Of a stretch of 64,000 nt of DNA, positions 48,598 through 58,943 are shown one piece after another; within the stretch, counting starts at the first letter, position 1; each line of letters starts with the position of its first letter. Origin of the DNA: Acinetobacter chengduensis (GTDB lineage Bacteria > Pseudomonadota > Gammaproteobacteria > Pseudomonadales > Moraxellaceae); assembly GCF_003664645.1 (NCBI RefSeq), contig NZ_RCHC01000001.1:1-64000 (forward strand). The letters are read 5' to 3'. A program made the position numbers and the translations under genes. The notes below the pieces were generated by a model, which worked only from the letters and a program-made list of their open reading frames with translations, was not told the origin of the DNA and ran no database searches.

Positions 48598-48996
48598 TTA
48601 TAAACTTAAGCGTGGCCTATTTTTACTATACAAAGCTGGCCCTATACCTTTGACTTGTTGGATTTCCTCAATGGTTTTGAATTTTCCATTTTTGCTTCTA
48701 TAGTCAACGATCGCTTCAGCTTTTTTCTGACCAATACCGTGTAATTGTTGTAACTGCTCAATATTGGCCGTGTTTAAATTTACCTTAGTGCCCAAAGTAT
48801 TGGCATTCAGTGTTGGTTTAGACAAATAGTGCTTCGCCTCTGTATCTGACGTTTTCAAACGCTGATCATGTGCCTGCTGCGTCGCTTTCCACTGTGTATA
48901 TTGCGCAGTTTCGGCCTTAGCCCAAGAGATGCTCAGTGTCATTAATATCATTAACCAAAGAAGAAGTTGTGCTTTACTCAATCCGCCCTGTTTCAT
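48598..48996 (-). CDS. comEA: ComEA-family helix-hairpin-helix protein
   Basis: The 132-residue protein has an N-terminal hydrophobic signal/anchor (residues 8-26), a polar linker, and a C-terminal double helix-hairpin-helix domain with VNLNTANIEQLQQLHGIGQKK (read in two parts) and IQQVKGIGPALY. ComEA binds incoming DNA in the periplasm during natural transformation, a trait well known in Acinetobacter. The ATG lies 23 bases inside mazG, so translation is likely coupled. Confidence 0.9.
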   Translation of the reverse strand: MKQGGLSKAQLLLWLMILMTLSISWAKAETAQYTQWKATQQAHDQRLKTSDTEAKHYLSKPTLNANTLGTKVNLNTANIEQLQQLHGIGQKKAEAIVDYRSKNGKFKTIEEIQQVKGIGPALYSKNRPRLSL

Positions 48997-49768
48997 GCTG
49001 TACCTGCTGTTTTAAATATTGTTTTGCCTGTTCCCACAGCTGATCCATTTCAGCCAGTGACAGGTCTTCTATATTGTTATTGTGTAATGCAACTTGAGAT
49101 TCTATATATGCAAAACGTGAGCGAAACTTTTGAATCGTGCCCAGCAATGCAATCTCACTTGAGATACCTAGTTTACGACCAACATTGACCAGTGAAAATA
49201 AGCAATCTCCAAATTCGTCTATAATTTCATCGGAATTTTGCGAAGCCAAAGCCTCTTGAAATTCTGCCAATTCTTCTTCGACCTTGCCATAGGCCTGTTG
49301 CACATCTGGAAAATCAAAGCCAATTTTGGCAACATTTTTTTGAATGTCTTCAGCTTGATTTAATGCAGGGCCAGGTTTAATAGAATCTAAACGTGATGCA
49401 CTTTTTCCTACACGTTCCTCTGCTTTAATTTTCTGCCAAAGCTGTGCAACATCATCTGCATTTAATTGGCTAAATTGTTCTGCTTGAAACACATGTGGAT
49501 GACGTCGAATTAATTTCTCTGAAATGGCATCGACCACATCCTCAAAGCTGAAGGCGCCCATTTCACTGTACATTTGCGATTGAAATACCACTTGTAACAG
49601 TAAATCACCCAGTTCATTTTTAATGTCATCGATGTGACCTTCACGAATGGCCGCTTCGACTTCATACGCTTCTTCAATGGCATATTTCGTTAGGCTTTGT
49701 GGTGTTTGTTGTTGATCCCAAGGGCACTTCGCACGTAACTCTTGCATGATATTCAATAAACGTTCCAC
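48974..49768 (-). CDS. mazG: Nucleoside triphosphate pyrophosphohydrolase MazG (GTG start)
   Basis: The 264-residue protein has two MazG modules; the N-terminal one carries EEAYEVEAAI and NELGDLLLQVVF, and the C-terminal one VEEELAEFQEAL and EFGDCLFSLVN, which supply the Mg-binding Glu/Asp. It hydrolyses NTPs to NMP and pyrophosphate and in E. coli lowers ppGpp-linked stress. The start is GTG 49768 with GAGGTG upstream; the ATG at 49770 is out of frame. It overlaps comEA by 23 bases. Confidence 0.95.
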   Translation of the reverse strand: MERLLNIMQELRAKCPWDQQQTPQSLTKYAIEEAYEVEAAIREGHIDDIKNELGDLLLQVVFQSQMYSEMGAFSFEDVVDAISEKLIRRHPHVFQAEQFSQLNADDVAQLWQKIKAEERVGKSASRLDSIKPGPALNQAEDIQKNVAKIGFDFPDVQQAYGKVEEELAEFQEALASQNSDEIIDEFGDCLFSLVNVGRKLGISSEIALLGTIQKFRSRFAYIESQVALHNNNIEDLSLAEMDQLWEQAKQYLKQQVQHETGRIE

Positions 49769-49864
49769 ATTTCACCTCGGTCTTTTTAATACTGCTCAAG
49801 ATTTCCTCATTTTATTTTGCTATGCTCAAAATCGCATAGGGAAAAAATAAGGCGAATCATAAAA

Positions 49865-50635
49865 ATGCAAAGTATATTTATTAGTGGGGCAGCACAAGGG
49901 ATTGGCGCAGCAACTGCACAATTATTTTATCAACAAGGTTATAAAGTCGGCATTTATGACATCAATGTTGTACAAGCCCAGCAATTGGCTCAGCAACTCG
50001 GCCCACATGCCAAAGCTGGCTTACTCGATGTAAGTAATACCCAGCATTGGGAAAATGCACTCGCAGAATTTAGCGCTTGGGCAGGTGAACTCAATATTTT
50101 GGTGAATAATGCAGGTATTCTCTACTCTGGACCTTTTGAAGATACCGAACTTAGCGCACACTTAAAAACTGTCGATATTAATATTAAGGGCGTTTTAACT
50201 GGTTGCTATGTGGCATTGCCCTATTTACGCCAAGCGTCTTTCGCGCGTGTCATCAACTTATCTTCTGCGTCCGCAATTTATGGACAACCCGATTTAGTCA
50301 GCTATGCAGCCTCTAAGTTTGCAGTCCGAGGCCTCACAGAAGGTCTAGACATTGAATGGCAAAAATACGGTATTCGCGTGTTCGACATTATGCCTTTATT
50401 TGTACAAACCAATATGGTCAAAAATATGAACGCGGGTAGCATTCAAAATATGGGCGTCAGCCTCAGTGCTCAAGATGTTGCTACACAAATTTTGAAAACT
50501 GTACGGATAAAAAACTCCGTGTTCAGTGCAACGCATCAACCTGTGGGGCTAAAAACACGGGTGTTAATGACACTATCGGACCTCAGCCCGCAGTTTATTA
50601 ACCGCTTGAGCAATGACTGGATCAGTAAAAAATAA
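49865..50635 (+). CDS. Short-chain dehydrogenase/reductase
   Basis: The 256-residue SDR has the cofactor motif GAAQGIGAA, NNAG, a catalytic Ser in NLSSASA and the YxxxK pair in SYAASKFAVRGL. An acidic residue (YDIN) after strand 2 suggests NAD preference. I start it at ATG 49865; the open frame extends 16 codons upstream without homology. It is a single gene divergent from mazG, and the substrate is unknown. Confidence 0.9.
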   Translation: MQSIFISGAAQGIGAATAQLFYQQGYKVGIYDINVVQAQQLAQQLGPHAKAGLLDVSNTQHWENALAEFSAWAGELNILVNNAGILYSGPFEDTELSAHLKTVDINIKGVLTGCYVALPYLRQASFARVINLSSASAIYGQPDLVSYAASKFAVRGLTEGLDIEWQKYGIRVFDIMPLFVQTNMVKNMNAGSIQNMGVSLSAQDVATQILKTVRIKNSVFSATHQPVGLKTRVLMTLSDLSPQFINRLSNDWISKK

Positions 50636-50680
50636 AATCATCTGCTTGCCTCAGCATCGAATCGCTCAAACTTTAATTTT

Positions 50681-51334
50681 TTAAGGATGAGTATGAACTG
50701 CGATCACAGGCAAGCGAAATCCATGACAAGAAAGTTCTGTGCGCCAAGCCACACTCAACATTACTCGACCAATCACATAGCATTGATATGCAAATACACC
50801 GAGTTTTGGATGGCTACATATTCCATTGTTTTGCGTTGCATGCGCTTGTGTATTCAGTTCATTTAAACTAATGCGTATACCTAAACCTGATGCTTTTAAT
50901 ACCGCTTCCTTAATGGTCCAAATCTTAAACCAATACTCCCGATCTTCTTCTAAATTAGACCAATTCGCCATTTCATCTGCGTGAAAAGCATGTTGAGCCA
51001 GAGCCTCAAAGCGTACAATACGGTCTAGGTCTTCAACATCTACCCCCAAATCAGCTACGCGGTGGCTTGTAGCCAAGGCATAATGTTTTTGGCTATGACT
51101 ATGATTAAAATAAAATTGAGGGTGTGCCATTAAATAAGGCTTACCATACTCAGTCCTTGCAAAATCTGAATTATGAATTGGTTGCTCAAGCACAGCAGAT
51201 AAATAAGTATTACGTCTTTCTGCTATCCATTCTTTACGCCGCTGCATCAGTTGCTGACGATTCAGGTGCGGATTTGGTGTTTCTACAATCTGCTGTAAAT
51301 CAATCCGAATCTGCGCCATCAGCATGAACTCCAT
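50681..51334 (-). CDS. 4'-phosphopantetheinyl transferase, Sfp/AcpT-like
   Basis: The 217-residue protein matches the Sfp-type PPTases that load phosphopantetheine onto acyl- or peptidyl-carrier proteins. It has LGVDVEDLDR (Mg-binding Asp residues) and the WTIKEAVLKASGLGI signature with Lys and Glu. FNHSHS corresponds to the P-loop-like FNLSH. Start may be ATG 51334 or 51319; GGAG nine bases before 51319 favours the shorter form slightly. No synthase cluster is nearby. Confidence 0.87.
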   Translation of the reverse strand: MEFMLMAQIRIDLQQIVETPNPHLNRQQLMQRRKEWIAERRNTYLSAVLEQPIHNSDFARTEYGKPYLMAHPQFYFNHSHSQKHYALATSHRVADLGVDVEDLDRIVRFEALAQHAFHADEMANWSNLEEDREYWFKIWTIKEAVLKASGLGIRISLNELNTQAHATQNNGICSHPKLGVFAYQCYVIGRVMLSVAWRTELSCHGFRLPVIAVHTHP

Positions 51335-51384
51335 TTCATTTTTTCACTCTCCTAACTACCGCCCAGTTAGTTTAGCTTAAAGCT

Positions 51385-51411
51385 AAAAAAGCCTGCAATT
51401 GCAGGCTTTTT
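51385..51411 (-). terminator. Terminator of der
   Basis: A perfect palindrome with core GCCTGCAATTGCAGGC flanked by A- and T-tracts lies just past the der stop (minus strand). The core is nearly identical to that after infC. Confidence 0.92.
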
Positions 51412-51424
51412 CAATCACAACGAA

Positions 51425-52834
51425 TTAACGTTTAAATTTCTTTTCAGCTTTTTTAAACTTCTGAACATAACGACGCTTACGTGCTGCAACGCGTTCATCT
51501 ATTTGAGATTTACGCCCTTCGAATGGATTTTCGGAAGTTTTAAACTCGATACGTACTGGCGTACCTTCAAGCTTATACACCTTACGGAATACATTTTCTA
51601 AATAACGACGATAATCTGCAGGTGTTTTATCAACCTTGTTACCATGAATCACAATTGTTGGTGGGTTTTGACCACCAATATGTGCATAACGCATCTTGAT
51701 ACGACGACCAGCAACCATACCTGGTTGATGTGCCTCAGTTGCATCTTGCAAAATTTGCGTAATTTTTGCTGGTGATACTTTTAAGCGTGATGAGTCATAA
51801 GCACGGTGAATTGAAGGATAAAGGTCACCTACACCTGTACCATGCAGTGCAGAAATCAAGTGAACTCTTGCCCATGGAATAAAGTCGAAGCGACGCTCTA
51901 CATCAAGCTTACATTGCTTACGATCGTATTCAGTCATGTTGTCCCATTTGTTGACCGCAATCACAATGGCACGGCCAGCTTCTAATGCATAACCAATTAA
52001 GTGCAAGTCTTGCTCAACAATACCTTCACGCGCATCGACAACAACCACAATCACGTTGGCATCTTTCATCGCTTGTAAAGTTTTTACAATCGAGAATTTC
52101 TCGATCATTTCATCGACTTTACCTTTACGACGTACACCAGCTGTATCAATTAATGTGTATTTACGGCCATCACGTTCATACGGAATGTAAATCGAGTCAC
52201 GTGTTGTACCTGGTTGGTCAAATGCAACTACTCGATCTTCGCCCAGCAAGCGGTTTACAAGCGTAGATTTACCTACGTTTGGACGACCAATAATCGCTAA
52301 ACGTAAACCTGTATCTTTATCATGTTCATCAGCATCTTCATCTTCAGGTACGTCTGTTAAGACTTCCTCAAGCATTTGTTGAACACCTCGACCATGGCTA
52401 GCTGCAACCTGCAAAGGTTCGCCCATACCGAGTTTAAAGAATTCAACCAGTGCCGCTTCAGCATGTACACCATCAACTTTATTGGCAACAAGATGAACTT
52501 TTTTACCTAATGTACGTAGCTCTCGTGCAATCTGTTCATCAGATGCCAACAGCCCCGCACGAGCATCAACCACAAAAATGATGATATCTGCTTCGTTGAT
52601 TGCGGTTTTTGACTGCTCAGCCATGTAGGAGTCAATACCACCTTCATTTTCGCCAATACCACCAGTATCAACAACAATGAATGATTTATTTTGATACGTT
52701 GCATCACCATATTTACGGTCACGTGTAAGACCTGCAAAATCGGCAACAAGTGCATCACGGCTCTTAGTAATCTGGTTAAACAACGTTGATTTTCCGACGT
52801 TCGGACGACCAATGAGCGCAATTACGGGTTTCAT
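51425..52834 (-). CDS. der: Ribosome-associated GTPase Der (EngA)
   Basis: The 469-residue protein has two tandem G domains, each with GRPNVGKST (residues about 8 and 185), switch-I and DTGGIGE or DTAGVRR, and NKVD/NKWD; plus a C-terminal KH-like domain ending in a very basic tail. Der is essential for 50S assembly. It follows bamB by 174 bases, with the bamB terminator between, so it may have its own promoter although the order yfgM-bamB-der is ancestral. Confidence 0.97.
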   Translation of the reverse strand: MKPVIALIGRPNVGKSTLFNQITKSRDALVADFAGLTRDRKYGDATYQNKSFIVVDTGGIGENEGGIDSYMAEQSKTAINEADIIIFVVDARAGLLASDEQIARELRTLGKKVHLVANKVDGVHAEAALVEFFKLGMGEPLQVAASHGRGVQQMLEEVLTDVPEDEDADEHDKDTGLRLAIIGRPNVGKSTLVNRLLGEDRVVAFDQPGTTRDSIYIPYERDGRKYTLIDTAGVRRKGKVDEMIEKFSIVKTLQAMKDANVIVVVVDAREGIVEQDLHLIGYALEAGRAIVIAVNKWDNMTEYDRKQCKLDVERRFDFIPWARVHLISALHGTGVGDLYPSIHRAYDSSRLKVSPAKITQILQDATEAHQPGMVAGRRIKMRYAHIGGQNPPTIVIHGNKVDKTPADYRRYLENVFRKVYKLEGTPVRIEFKTSENPFEGRKSQIDERVAARKRRYVQKFKKAEKKFKR

Positions 52835-52929
52835 AGATTAACCTTTATTCAAGATCAGCCAGCTAGGTCTGGTCTGAACATCAGAAAGTTTGGGAAGAAT
52901 AAGAATTGGATTTAGGCCCAAAAATAAAT

Positions 52930-52968
52930 AAAAACACGGGGTATTGAATAACAATCACCCCGCGTTCA
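52930..52968 (-). terminator. Candidate terminator after bamB
   Basis: An imperfect stem (CACGGGGT near 52936-52943 with ACCCCGCG near 52958-52965) is followed on the minus strand by a T-rich run. It would end the bamB transcript before der. Confidence 0.65.
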
Positions 52969-53008
52969 AAAATACGGTTAGCTTATTTTAGCATAAGCCA
53001 ACGAAAAA

Positions 53009-54157
53009 TTAACGGTTCTGCCAAATGCTCATTGCACCCTTACGCGTCGCAACAAATAATTGATTGTCAATTACGCGTAAAGTACGGACATCACCGCTGG
53101 TTTTTGCACGGCCAATAATATTTCCTGTAGTTGGATCAATCAAGTGCAATACACCATCCAAATCACCCACCACAAGGTTTTGACCGAGCATTACAGGATT
53201 ACTCAGTTTACGATTCAACAACTGATCGTTTTCCCAAAGTTTATGACCTGTGGTAATTTCATAAGCCGTGATTTTGCCATCATTTTGTGCAACAAACACG
53301 CCATTGCCTGAAACTTCAGGGCGCTGCGTGCTACTCGCATCTTCGCTCCAAATCACTTGTTGGCTCACCATGTCCATCACTGTCACTTGACCTTGATAGC
53401 TAGTTGTTACCAAAAATTGACCTGCAACCGTCGGTTCGCCATCAATATCGACTAAACGCTGAATATCCGAACGACCTTCGGTCACTGCCATGCGACGTTG
53501 TAAACGCGGCGCACCACTTAAAGCATCAATTGCATAAATATATGCATTTGCAGATGCAATCAATACATTTCGAGCATCGAGCGCTACAGGCGCTGCTTGG
53601 CCACGCAAACTAAACTGTACATTTGGCAAGCTGTATGTCCACGCTTGTTTGCCTGTACCGAGCTCATGTGCATATACAGTACCATCGTTGGCAATCGTAA
53701 TCACACGACCCGCATGAATTAGCGATGATGCTAAAATTGCACCAGACAATTGTGCTGTCCACTTTTGTTCACCTGTTGCTTGATCCAAAGCAAACAGTTG
53801 ACCTTTTTGATTACCAACAATCACAAGACCTTCAGCGGCTTCTATACCAGAACTCAGACCTTGTTTGCTCACTTTTTTCTGCCAAAGACGCTGCTTCCCT
53901 TGGTAAGCTTCAACCTCACCCTTAGGATTAATGACATAGACCACGCCGTTGTTTGAATCTAAACGTAAACGTAATGGATCAGCTTGGCTGGTCGATGCAA
54001 CACTGGTAGAAAATACAGGAGTCAGTGTTTGTGCGTTGACTAATTTTGGTAAAGGATTCGGCTTAAGCTCTTCTACCTTTGGCCCCTTGCTCGCACATCC
54101 CGTAAGTGCAAGCGTTAAAACAGTCAGTGCACATGCAAATTTGTATTTTCTATTCAT
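53009..54157 (-). CDS. bamB: Outer-membrane assembly lipoprotein BamB
   Basis: The 382-residue protein is a lipoprotein (lipobox LALTGC, Cys21) with a beta-propeller of PQQ-like repeats (GLVIVGNQKGQLFALDQATG, GTVYAHELGTGKQAWTY). BamB supports BamA in folding outer-membrane proteins. Its ATG overlaps the yfgM stop by four bases. Confidence 0.95.
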   Translation of the reverse strand: MNRKYKFACALTVLTLALTGCASKGPKVEELKPNPLPKLVNAQTLTPVFSTSVASTSQADPLRLRLDSNNGVVYVINPKGEVEAYQGKQRLWQKKVSKQGLSSGIEAAEGLVIVGNQKGQLFALDQATGEQKWTAQLSGAILASSLIHAGRVITIANDGTVYAHELGTGKQAWTYSLPNVQFSLRGQAAPVALDARNVLIASANAYIYAIDALSGAPRLQRRMAVTEGRSDIQRLVDIDGEPTVAGQFLVTTSYQGQVTVMDMVSQQVIWSEDASSTQRPEVSGNGVFVAQNDGKITAYEITTGHKLWENDQLLNRKLSNPVMLGQNLVVGDLDGVLHLIDPTTGNIIGRAKTSGDVRTLRVIDNQLFVATRKGAMSIWQNR

Positions 54158-54852
54158 TCAGCTTCTTCCACATGTGTATCTAATATCGGACGTTCAATTT
54201 CTGGATCATCAACTAAAACGCCTACACTTTCGAGTTTAATTTGTAAAATTTGACGTTCTTCTTTACGTTCTACCAACGCATCCCATGCACTTTGATATAC
54301 TTTTTTCGCATTTTCAATATCATTTTTTGCAACATAAACATCACCGCGTGCTTCATCGGCTGTTGCTTTAAATGCTGGATCAGTTACCGCAGCTAAGGTT
54401 TTTAAGGCCTCATCATATTTCTTTTGTGCCAATTGTGCATAAGCCAAACGTAATTTCACGACTTGAACCAAGCCCTGATCATTTACTTTTGAATTTTCAA
54501 CTTTTTTCAAAGCTTTTTCGGCACTTGCATAATCTGACTTATCATACGCCAATTTAGCCATTAACAGTTGTGCTTGAATCGCCTGAGCTGAGTCAGGTGC
54601 ATCTTTCACAATTTTATCTGCAGATGTCGACAATTGAGTAAATGCATCGCCTTGAGCTGACTGTGCATCACCAATCAACTGTTGCACTCTGGCTGTTTCC
54701 ACTTGAGACTCAGCCAGATTTTTCTTCTGCCAATATTCCCAACCGAAAAAGGCAATCAACGCAATTAAAATCCCACTAATCATGGCAGAACCATACTTCT
54801 TAGAGAATGATTTCAAGTTATCAAGCTGTTCATCATCACTTAATGCGCTCAT
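54154..54852 (-). CDS. yfgM: YfgM family periplasmic chaperone-like protein
   Basis: The 232-residue protein has a short cytoplasmic N-terminus, a single membrane segment (about residues 20-40, ISGILIALIAFFGWEYW) and a periplasmic tetratricopeptide domain. YfgM works with PpiD and SecYEG to hand over exported proteins. Location between hisS and bamB is the conserved one. Confidence 0.92.
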   Translation of the reverse strand: MSALSDDEQLDNLKSFSKKYGSAMISGILIALIAFFGWEYWQKKNLAESQVETARVQQLIGDAQSAQGDAFTQLSTSADKIVKDAPDSAQAIQAQLLMAKLAYDKSDYASAEKALKKVENSKVNDQGLVQVVKLRLAYAQLAQKKYDEALKTLAAVTDPAFKATADEARGDVYVAKNDIENAKKVYQSAWDALVERKEERQILQIKLESVGVLVDDPEIERPILDTHVEEAE

Positions 54853-54881
54853 GTGATTCCCTTTTCCTTATCTGTTATGGC

Positions 54882-56177
54882 TTATTTTGAAGAAATTTGT
54901 TCGATAATAAATGGCACAATGGCTGAAACAGCAACTTCTATTTGTGTCGCTGTCGCAAGCTCTTTCACCAATAATTGCTGTGCATCCCACTCTCGTTCAC
55001 CCAAAATCACGGCAAAAAGCGCACCAGACTGATCGGCCTTTTTCATTTGTGATTTCATTGAACCTTGTGAGCCCACTTTAAAACGAATAATCGATGCAGC
55101 ATCATCTAATTGGTCACGAATCTGCTCTGCAAGCACCAAAGCTTTAGATTGATATGCAGGTTCAGACACCAAAAAGACTTCACAATCACGTACAGGTGTA
55201 TTGTCTTCGACTTGTTCAAGAAGAAGCAATAAGCGCTCCATCCCCATCGCAAAGCCAACTGCTGGTACAGATTGATCCGGCTTACCTTTGAGTTGCCCAA
55301 CGAGACCATCATAACGACCACCAGCACAAACAGTACCTTGTGAACCCAAATGTGTTGTAGTCCATTCAAATACAGTTTTGTTGTAATAGTCTAAGCCACG
55401 TACTAGTTTTTGATTGATCACAAAGCTTACGCCTGCATCAGTCAAATATTGCTGTAACTGCGCAAAATGTGCCAGTGTTTCTTCACCCATAAAGTCATGA
55501 AGTTTTGGCGCATTTTCCAAAATGCTTTGTGTTTTTGCGTCTTTAGAATCCAAAATACGAAGCGGGTTTGTCGTCAAACGACGCTGTGAATCCTCATCTA
55601 AATCTGTTTTGTGCGCTTGCAAGAATTCAACCAACGCTGCACGGTAGTTTGCACGTTCATCAGACTCACCCAATGTATTGAGTTCAAGTTGAACTTTATC
55701 TGCAACGCCCATACGCTTCCAAAGACGCGCTGTCATGAGAATCAATTCAGCATCTTGATCTGGCGTTGAAACACCAAATGTTTCTACACCAAATTGATGG
55801 AATTGACGGTAGCGACCTTTTTGCGGTTTTTCATAACGAAACATTGGGCCAACATACCAAACTTTTGGTGTCGCGCCACGTAACAAGTTATGTTCTAGCA
55901 TTGCACGTACACAGCCTGCAGTTCCTTCAGGACGCAGGGTTAAAGACTCAGGTGGTTGACCTTTGTCTAAGAACGTATACATTTCTTTTTCAACGATATC
56001 AGTTGCATCGCCAATTGAACGTTTAAACAAATTTGTTTGCTCAACAATCGGCAAACGAATTTGTTGATAGCCGTATGCATCCATCAACGATGCTAAATGC
56101 TGTTCTAAACGTCTCCATGCTGGCGTTTGCGTTGGGAGAATATCGTTAAAACCTTTAATTGCTACAATTGAACTCAT
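54882..56177 (-). CDS. hisS: Histidyl-tRNA synthetase
   Basis: The 431-residue class II enzyme charges tRNA-His. Motif 2 ([19 protein letters not shown], split by the tRNA-sensing loop), histidine A motif [22 protein letters not shown] and motif 3 GFAMGMERL are intact, followed by the anticodon domain. It lies eight bases after ispG. Confidence 0.97.
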   Translation of the reverse strand: MSSIVAIKGFNDILPTQTPAWRRLEQHLASLMDAYGYQQIRLPIVEQTNLFKRSIGDATDIVEKEMYTFLDKGQPPESLTLRPEGTAGCVRAMLEHNLLRGATPKVWYVGPMFRYEKPQKGRYRQFHQFGVETFGVSTPDQDAELILMTARLWKRMGVADKVQLELNTLGESDERANYRAALVEFLQAHKTDLDEDSQRRLTTNPLRILDSKDAKTQSILENAPKLHDFMGEETLAHFAQLQQYLTDAGVSFVINQKLVRGLDYYNKTVFEWTTTHLGSQGTVCAGGRYDGLVGQLKGKPDQSVPAVGFAMGMERLLLLLEQVEDNTPVRDCEVFLVSEPAYQSKALVLAEQIRDQLDDAASIIRFKVGSQGSMKSQMKKADQSGALFAVILGEREWDAQQLLVKELATATQIEVAVSAIVPFIIEQISSK

Positions 56178-56184
56178 GACCTAC

Positions 56185-57300
56185 TCAAAAACTGGTGCGA
56201 ATGATTTCTTTAGATTTCGCTTCTTCAAGCTCTAAAACACGTTGACGAACCATCGCTTCAATTTCGTCAACCAATTGATTAGTGTCGATTAAATGGCTCT
56301 TTTCACCATTACGATACACCAGTGAACGCGGACTTGCACCCACCACACCAATATCAGCTTCTTTCGCTTCACCTGGACCGTTGACTTTGCAACCAATCAC
56401 AGAGACATCCATTGGCACACGTACATCTTCTAAACGCTCTTCAAGCGCTTGCATCACAGAAATGACATTAAACTCTTGGCGTGAACAACTCGGACACGCA
56501 ATAAAGTTAATGCCATTTGAACGCAGGCCCAATGATTTTAAAATATCAAAACCAATTTTAACTTCTTCTTCAGGTTCTGCAGCCAATGAAATACGCATCG
56601 TGTCACCGATGCCTTCCATCAGCAAACCACCTAAAGCGATTGCAGACTTGACTGAACCTGTGCGGTAAATACCTGCTTCAGTCACGCCCAAATGAAGTGG
56701 ATTATCAATTTGTTGCGACAGTAAACGATAGGCATCCATGGTTAAAAACACGTTTGATGCTTTTACCGACACTTTAAATTCATGAAAATTTAAACGGTCT
56801 AAAATATCAATGTGGCGCATTGCAGATTCAAGCAAAGCTTGGCCTGTAGGTTCACCATATTTTTTTTGAATATCTTTTTCGAGTGAACCCGCGTTCACGC
56901 CGATACGCATAGAAATATCGTGATGACGTGCCGCTGCAACTACTTCACGGATTTTGGCTTCCGAACCAATATTACCTGGGTTAATACGCAAACAGTCTGC
57001 ACCAAAGTCCGCAACAGCCAAGGCAATTTTATAATCGAAGTGAATGTCTGCTACCAAAGGTACAGAAACTTGCTTACGAATTTCACCAAAAGCAGCTGCC
57101 GCTTCCATACTCGGTACAGAAACACGCATAATATCGGCACCAGCATCTGCACAGCGCTGAATTTGTGCAACCGTTGCATCTACATCACAGGTTTCAGTAT
57201 TGGTCATGCTTTGAATACTGATAGGTGCATCACCACCTACATACACCGAACCCACACGGATTTTACGAGTTGGGCGGCGTTTAATCGGATTTTCAATCAT
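56185..57300 (-). CDS. ispG: 4-hydroxy-3-methylbut-2-enyl diphosphate synthase
   Basis: The 371-residue [4Fe-4S] enzyme performs the penultimate step of the MEP isoprenoid pathway. It has an N-terminal TIM barrel ([21 protein letters not shown] start, in pieces; [12 protein letters not shown]) and the C-terminal cluster domain with [10 protein letters not shown] and [14 protein letters not shown] supplying three Cys and one Glu. The length matches E. coli IspG (372). Confidence 0.97.
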   Translation of the reverse strand: MIENPIKRRPTRKIRVGSVYVGGDAPISIQSMTNTETCDVDATVAQIQRCADAGADIMRVSVPSMEAAAAFGEIRKQVSVPLVADIHFDYKIALAVADFGADCLRINPGNIGSEAKIREVVAAARHHDISMRIGVNAGSLEKDIQKKYGEPTGQALLESAMRHIDILDRLNFHEFKVSVKASNVFLTMDAYRLLSQQIDNPLHLGVTEAGIYRTGSVKSAIALGGLLMEGIGDTMRISLAAEPEEEVKIGFDILKSLGLRSNGINFIACPSCSRQEFNVISVMQALEERLEDVRVPMDVSVIGCKVNGPGEAKEADIGVVGASPRSLVYRNGEKSHLIDTNQLVDEIEAMVRQRVLELEEAKSKEIIRTSF

Positions 57301-57324
57301 TGTTCGAATCTGCTCTGTTATGCC

Positions 57325-58113
57325 TTAACGAGATAAACGGAAGTCTGCTCGACCATTTACGGTATACGGCGACAATGAAATATTTTCATTATTGAGGCTT
57401 AGAGTCACAGCTTCTGCATCGTCTAAACGAATTTGGAATGGTGATTCACCATGTAAAGTCAATGTCGTTGCTTGACGACCAGTCGCCAGCACTTTACCTG
57501 TAGAATCAACAATATTCACTGATGTTGGGCGACTAAAATTCAATTCCAATTGCTCACCAGAAACAGCTGATGAACCATCCATATTAATGACTTCTACATC
57601 AGAGGTTTTTACAGGTGTACCTTCACTGTCTGAAGACGTTGATGACATATTCTGCACAGCCATCACGATTGCAGCCAATACCACCAATACCACAATGGCC
57701 AACGCACCGCGTTTTAACCACTTACGATTACGATCGCGGTTAGAACCTGGCAATTTGCCCATAATTTTAATTGGAGAGTTATTTAAAGCATGATTTGGCA
57801 ATAGACCCGTATCATTGGCATAAATTTCATCAAAACGTTGAATGATATTCGTGGCATCAACTTTTAAAAATTTTGCGTATGTACGGTAGTAACCTTTAAT
57901 AAAGGTCGCTTCAGGTAATGACTTATAGTCATCCTGTTCCAATGCCATCAAGGTCTTTACAGGAATGTTTAACTCCTGTGCAACTTCATCCAAATCACAC
58001 TTTTGCGTAACACGAATCTGGCGTAGGTACTCACCTGGACGCTGAACATTTCCTAACGCATTTGGGGCTGCGCTCGAGCTATTCGATTGCGGTGAATTAG
58101 GATTTACTTCCAT
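57325..58113 (-). CDS. rodZ: RodZ-like cytoskeletal helix-turn-helix membrane protein
   Basis: The 262-residue protein has an N-terminal HTH_25 domain (GEYLRQIRVTQKCDLDEVA onward), a basic juxtamembrane stretch (RDRNRKWLKR), one membrane segment (about residues 134-152) and a periplasmic DUF4115 beta domain. This layout is that of RodZ, which ties MreB filaments to the membrane and helps keep rod shape; the position between pilF and ispG is the same in E. coli. It overlaps pilF by ten bases. Confidence 0.9.
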   Translation of the reverse strand: MEVNPNSPQSNSSSAAPNALGNVQRPGEYLRQIRVTQKCDLDEVAQELNIPVKTLMALEQDDYKSLPEATFIKGYYRTYAKFLKVDATNIIQRFDEIYANDTGLLPNHALNNSPIKIMGKLPGSNRDRNRKWLKRGALAIVVLVVLAAIVMAVQNMSSTSSDSEGTPVKTSDVEVINMDGSSAVSGEQLELNFSRPTSVNIVDSTGKVLATGRQATTLTLHGESPFQIRLDDAEAVTLSLNNENISLSPYTVNGRADFRLSR

Positions 58114-58928
58114 ACGGCCTCAGTACTGTACTGTAATTGCAAATAACGTTGATATTCAGGACTTTCCGGGAATAAAGCGCGTAGCTGGTTCACTAATACC
58201 TGCTGACCAATGTCGTCTTTATTCGCACGTGCGGTACGAATACCAATCCAAAGCGCACGTGCACTTTGGTTGTTCTGACCTACTGTACGCACAAATCTTT
58301 CATACATCTGTGTCGCATCAGCAGTCTGCTGGTTCAAATAAAAAATTTCTGCCAACTCTAACATCGAAACATAAGAATCACGATTGGCTTGCAGGGCTTG
58401 CTTGAATGTTTTTTCAGCATTCGCGACATCACCTAATTTAAGATAAATTCGCCCTGCATTTTCTAACGCTCTTGCACGCTGATCATACCCCAACGTAGAG
58501 CCGGCAATATTCAACTGTTCAAGCGCATCATTATAGCGTTCAACTTGATATAAATACGTACCATAGTTGTTACGTACTTGCGCATTTTTAGGTTCAGATG
58601 ATAAAGCGCGCTTAAAAAAAGCATCCGCTTTTTGAATATTGGTTGCACTTCCTTCTTGTTGTAGAAGCACCCCCATCATCATATTCGCCTGTGCATCGCG
58701 ACTATTCGCTTCTAAGGCTTGATCAAGCTCACGCTTTGCTGTGTCAAGATCACCACTTTTAATATATTCAGCAGCCATTTGAGTTCGTACTTTCGCTGCT
58801 TTTTCAGGGTCTTTCTTTAAAACCCCTCCACCGAGATTATTCGTACCCGTGGTTTGACACCCTGCCATTGCACCTAAAGCAATACATAGCGATGAAATTA
58901 AAGCAATTTTAAACGTCGACTTTCTCAA
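58104..58928 (-). CDS. pilF: Type IV pilus biogenesis lipoprotein PilF
   Basis: The 274-residue protein has a lipobox (ALGAMAGC, Cys24) and about six tetratricopeptide repeats over residues 45-230 (AKRELDQALEANSRDAQANM, QVRNNYGTYLYQVERYNDAL). It matches PilF/PilW, the pilotin that targets the PilQ secretin to the outer membrane for pili and DNA uptake. It follows rlmN by 15 bases. Confidence 0.92.
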   Translation of the reverse strand: MRKSTFKIALISSLCIALGAMAGCQTTGTNNLGGGVLKKDPEKAAKVRTQMAAEYIKSGDLDTAKRELDQALEANSRDAQANMMMGVLLQQEGSATNIQKADAFFKRALSSEPKNAQVRNNYGTYLYQVERYNDALEQLNIAGSTLGYDQRARALENAGRIYLKLGDVANAEKTFKQALQANRDSYVSMLELAEIFYLNQQTADATQMYERFVRTVGQNNQSARALWIGIRTARANKDDIGQQVLVNQLRALFPESPEYQRYLQLQYSTEAVWK

Positions 58929-58943
58929 TTGGCTGCCTCTTTG

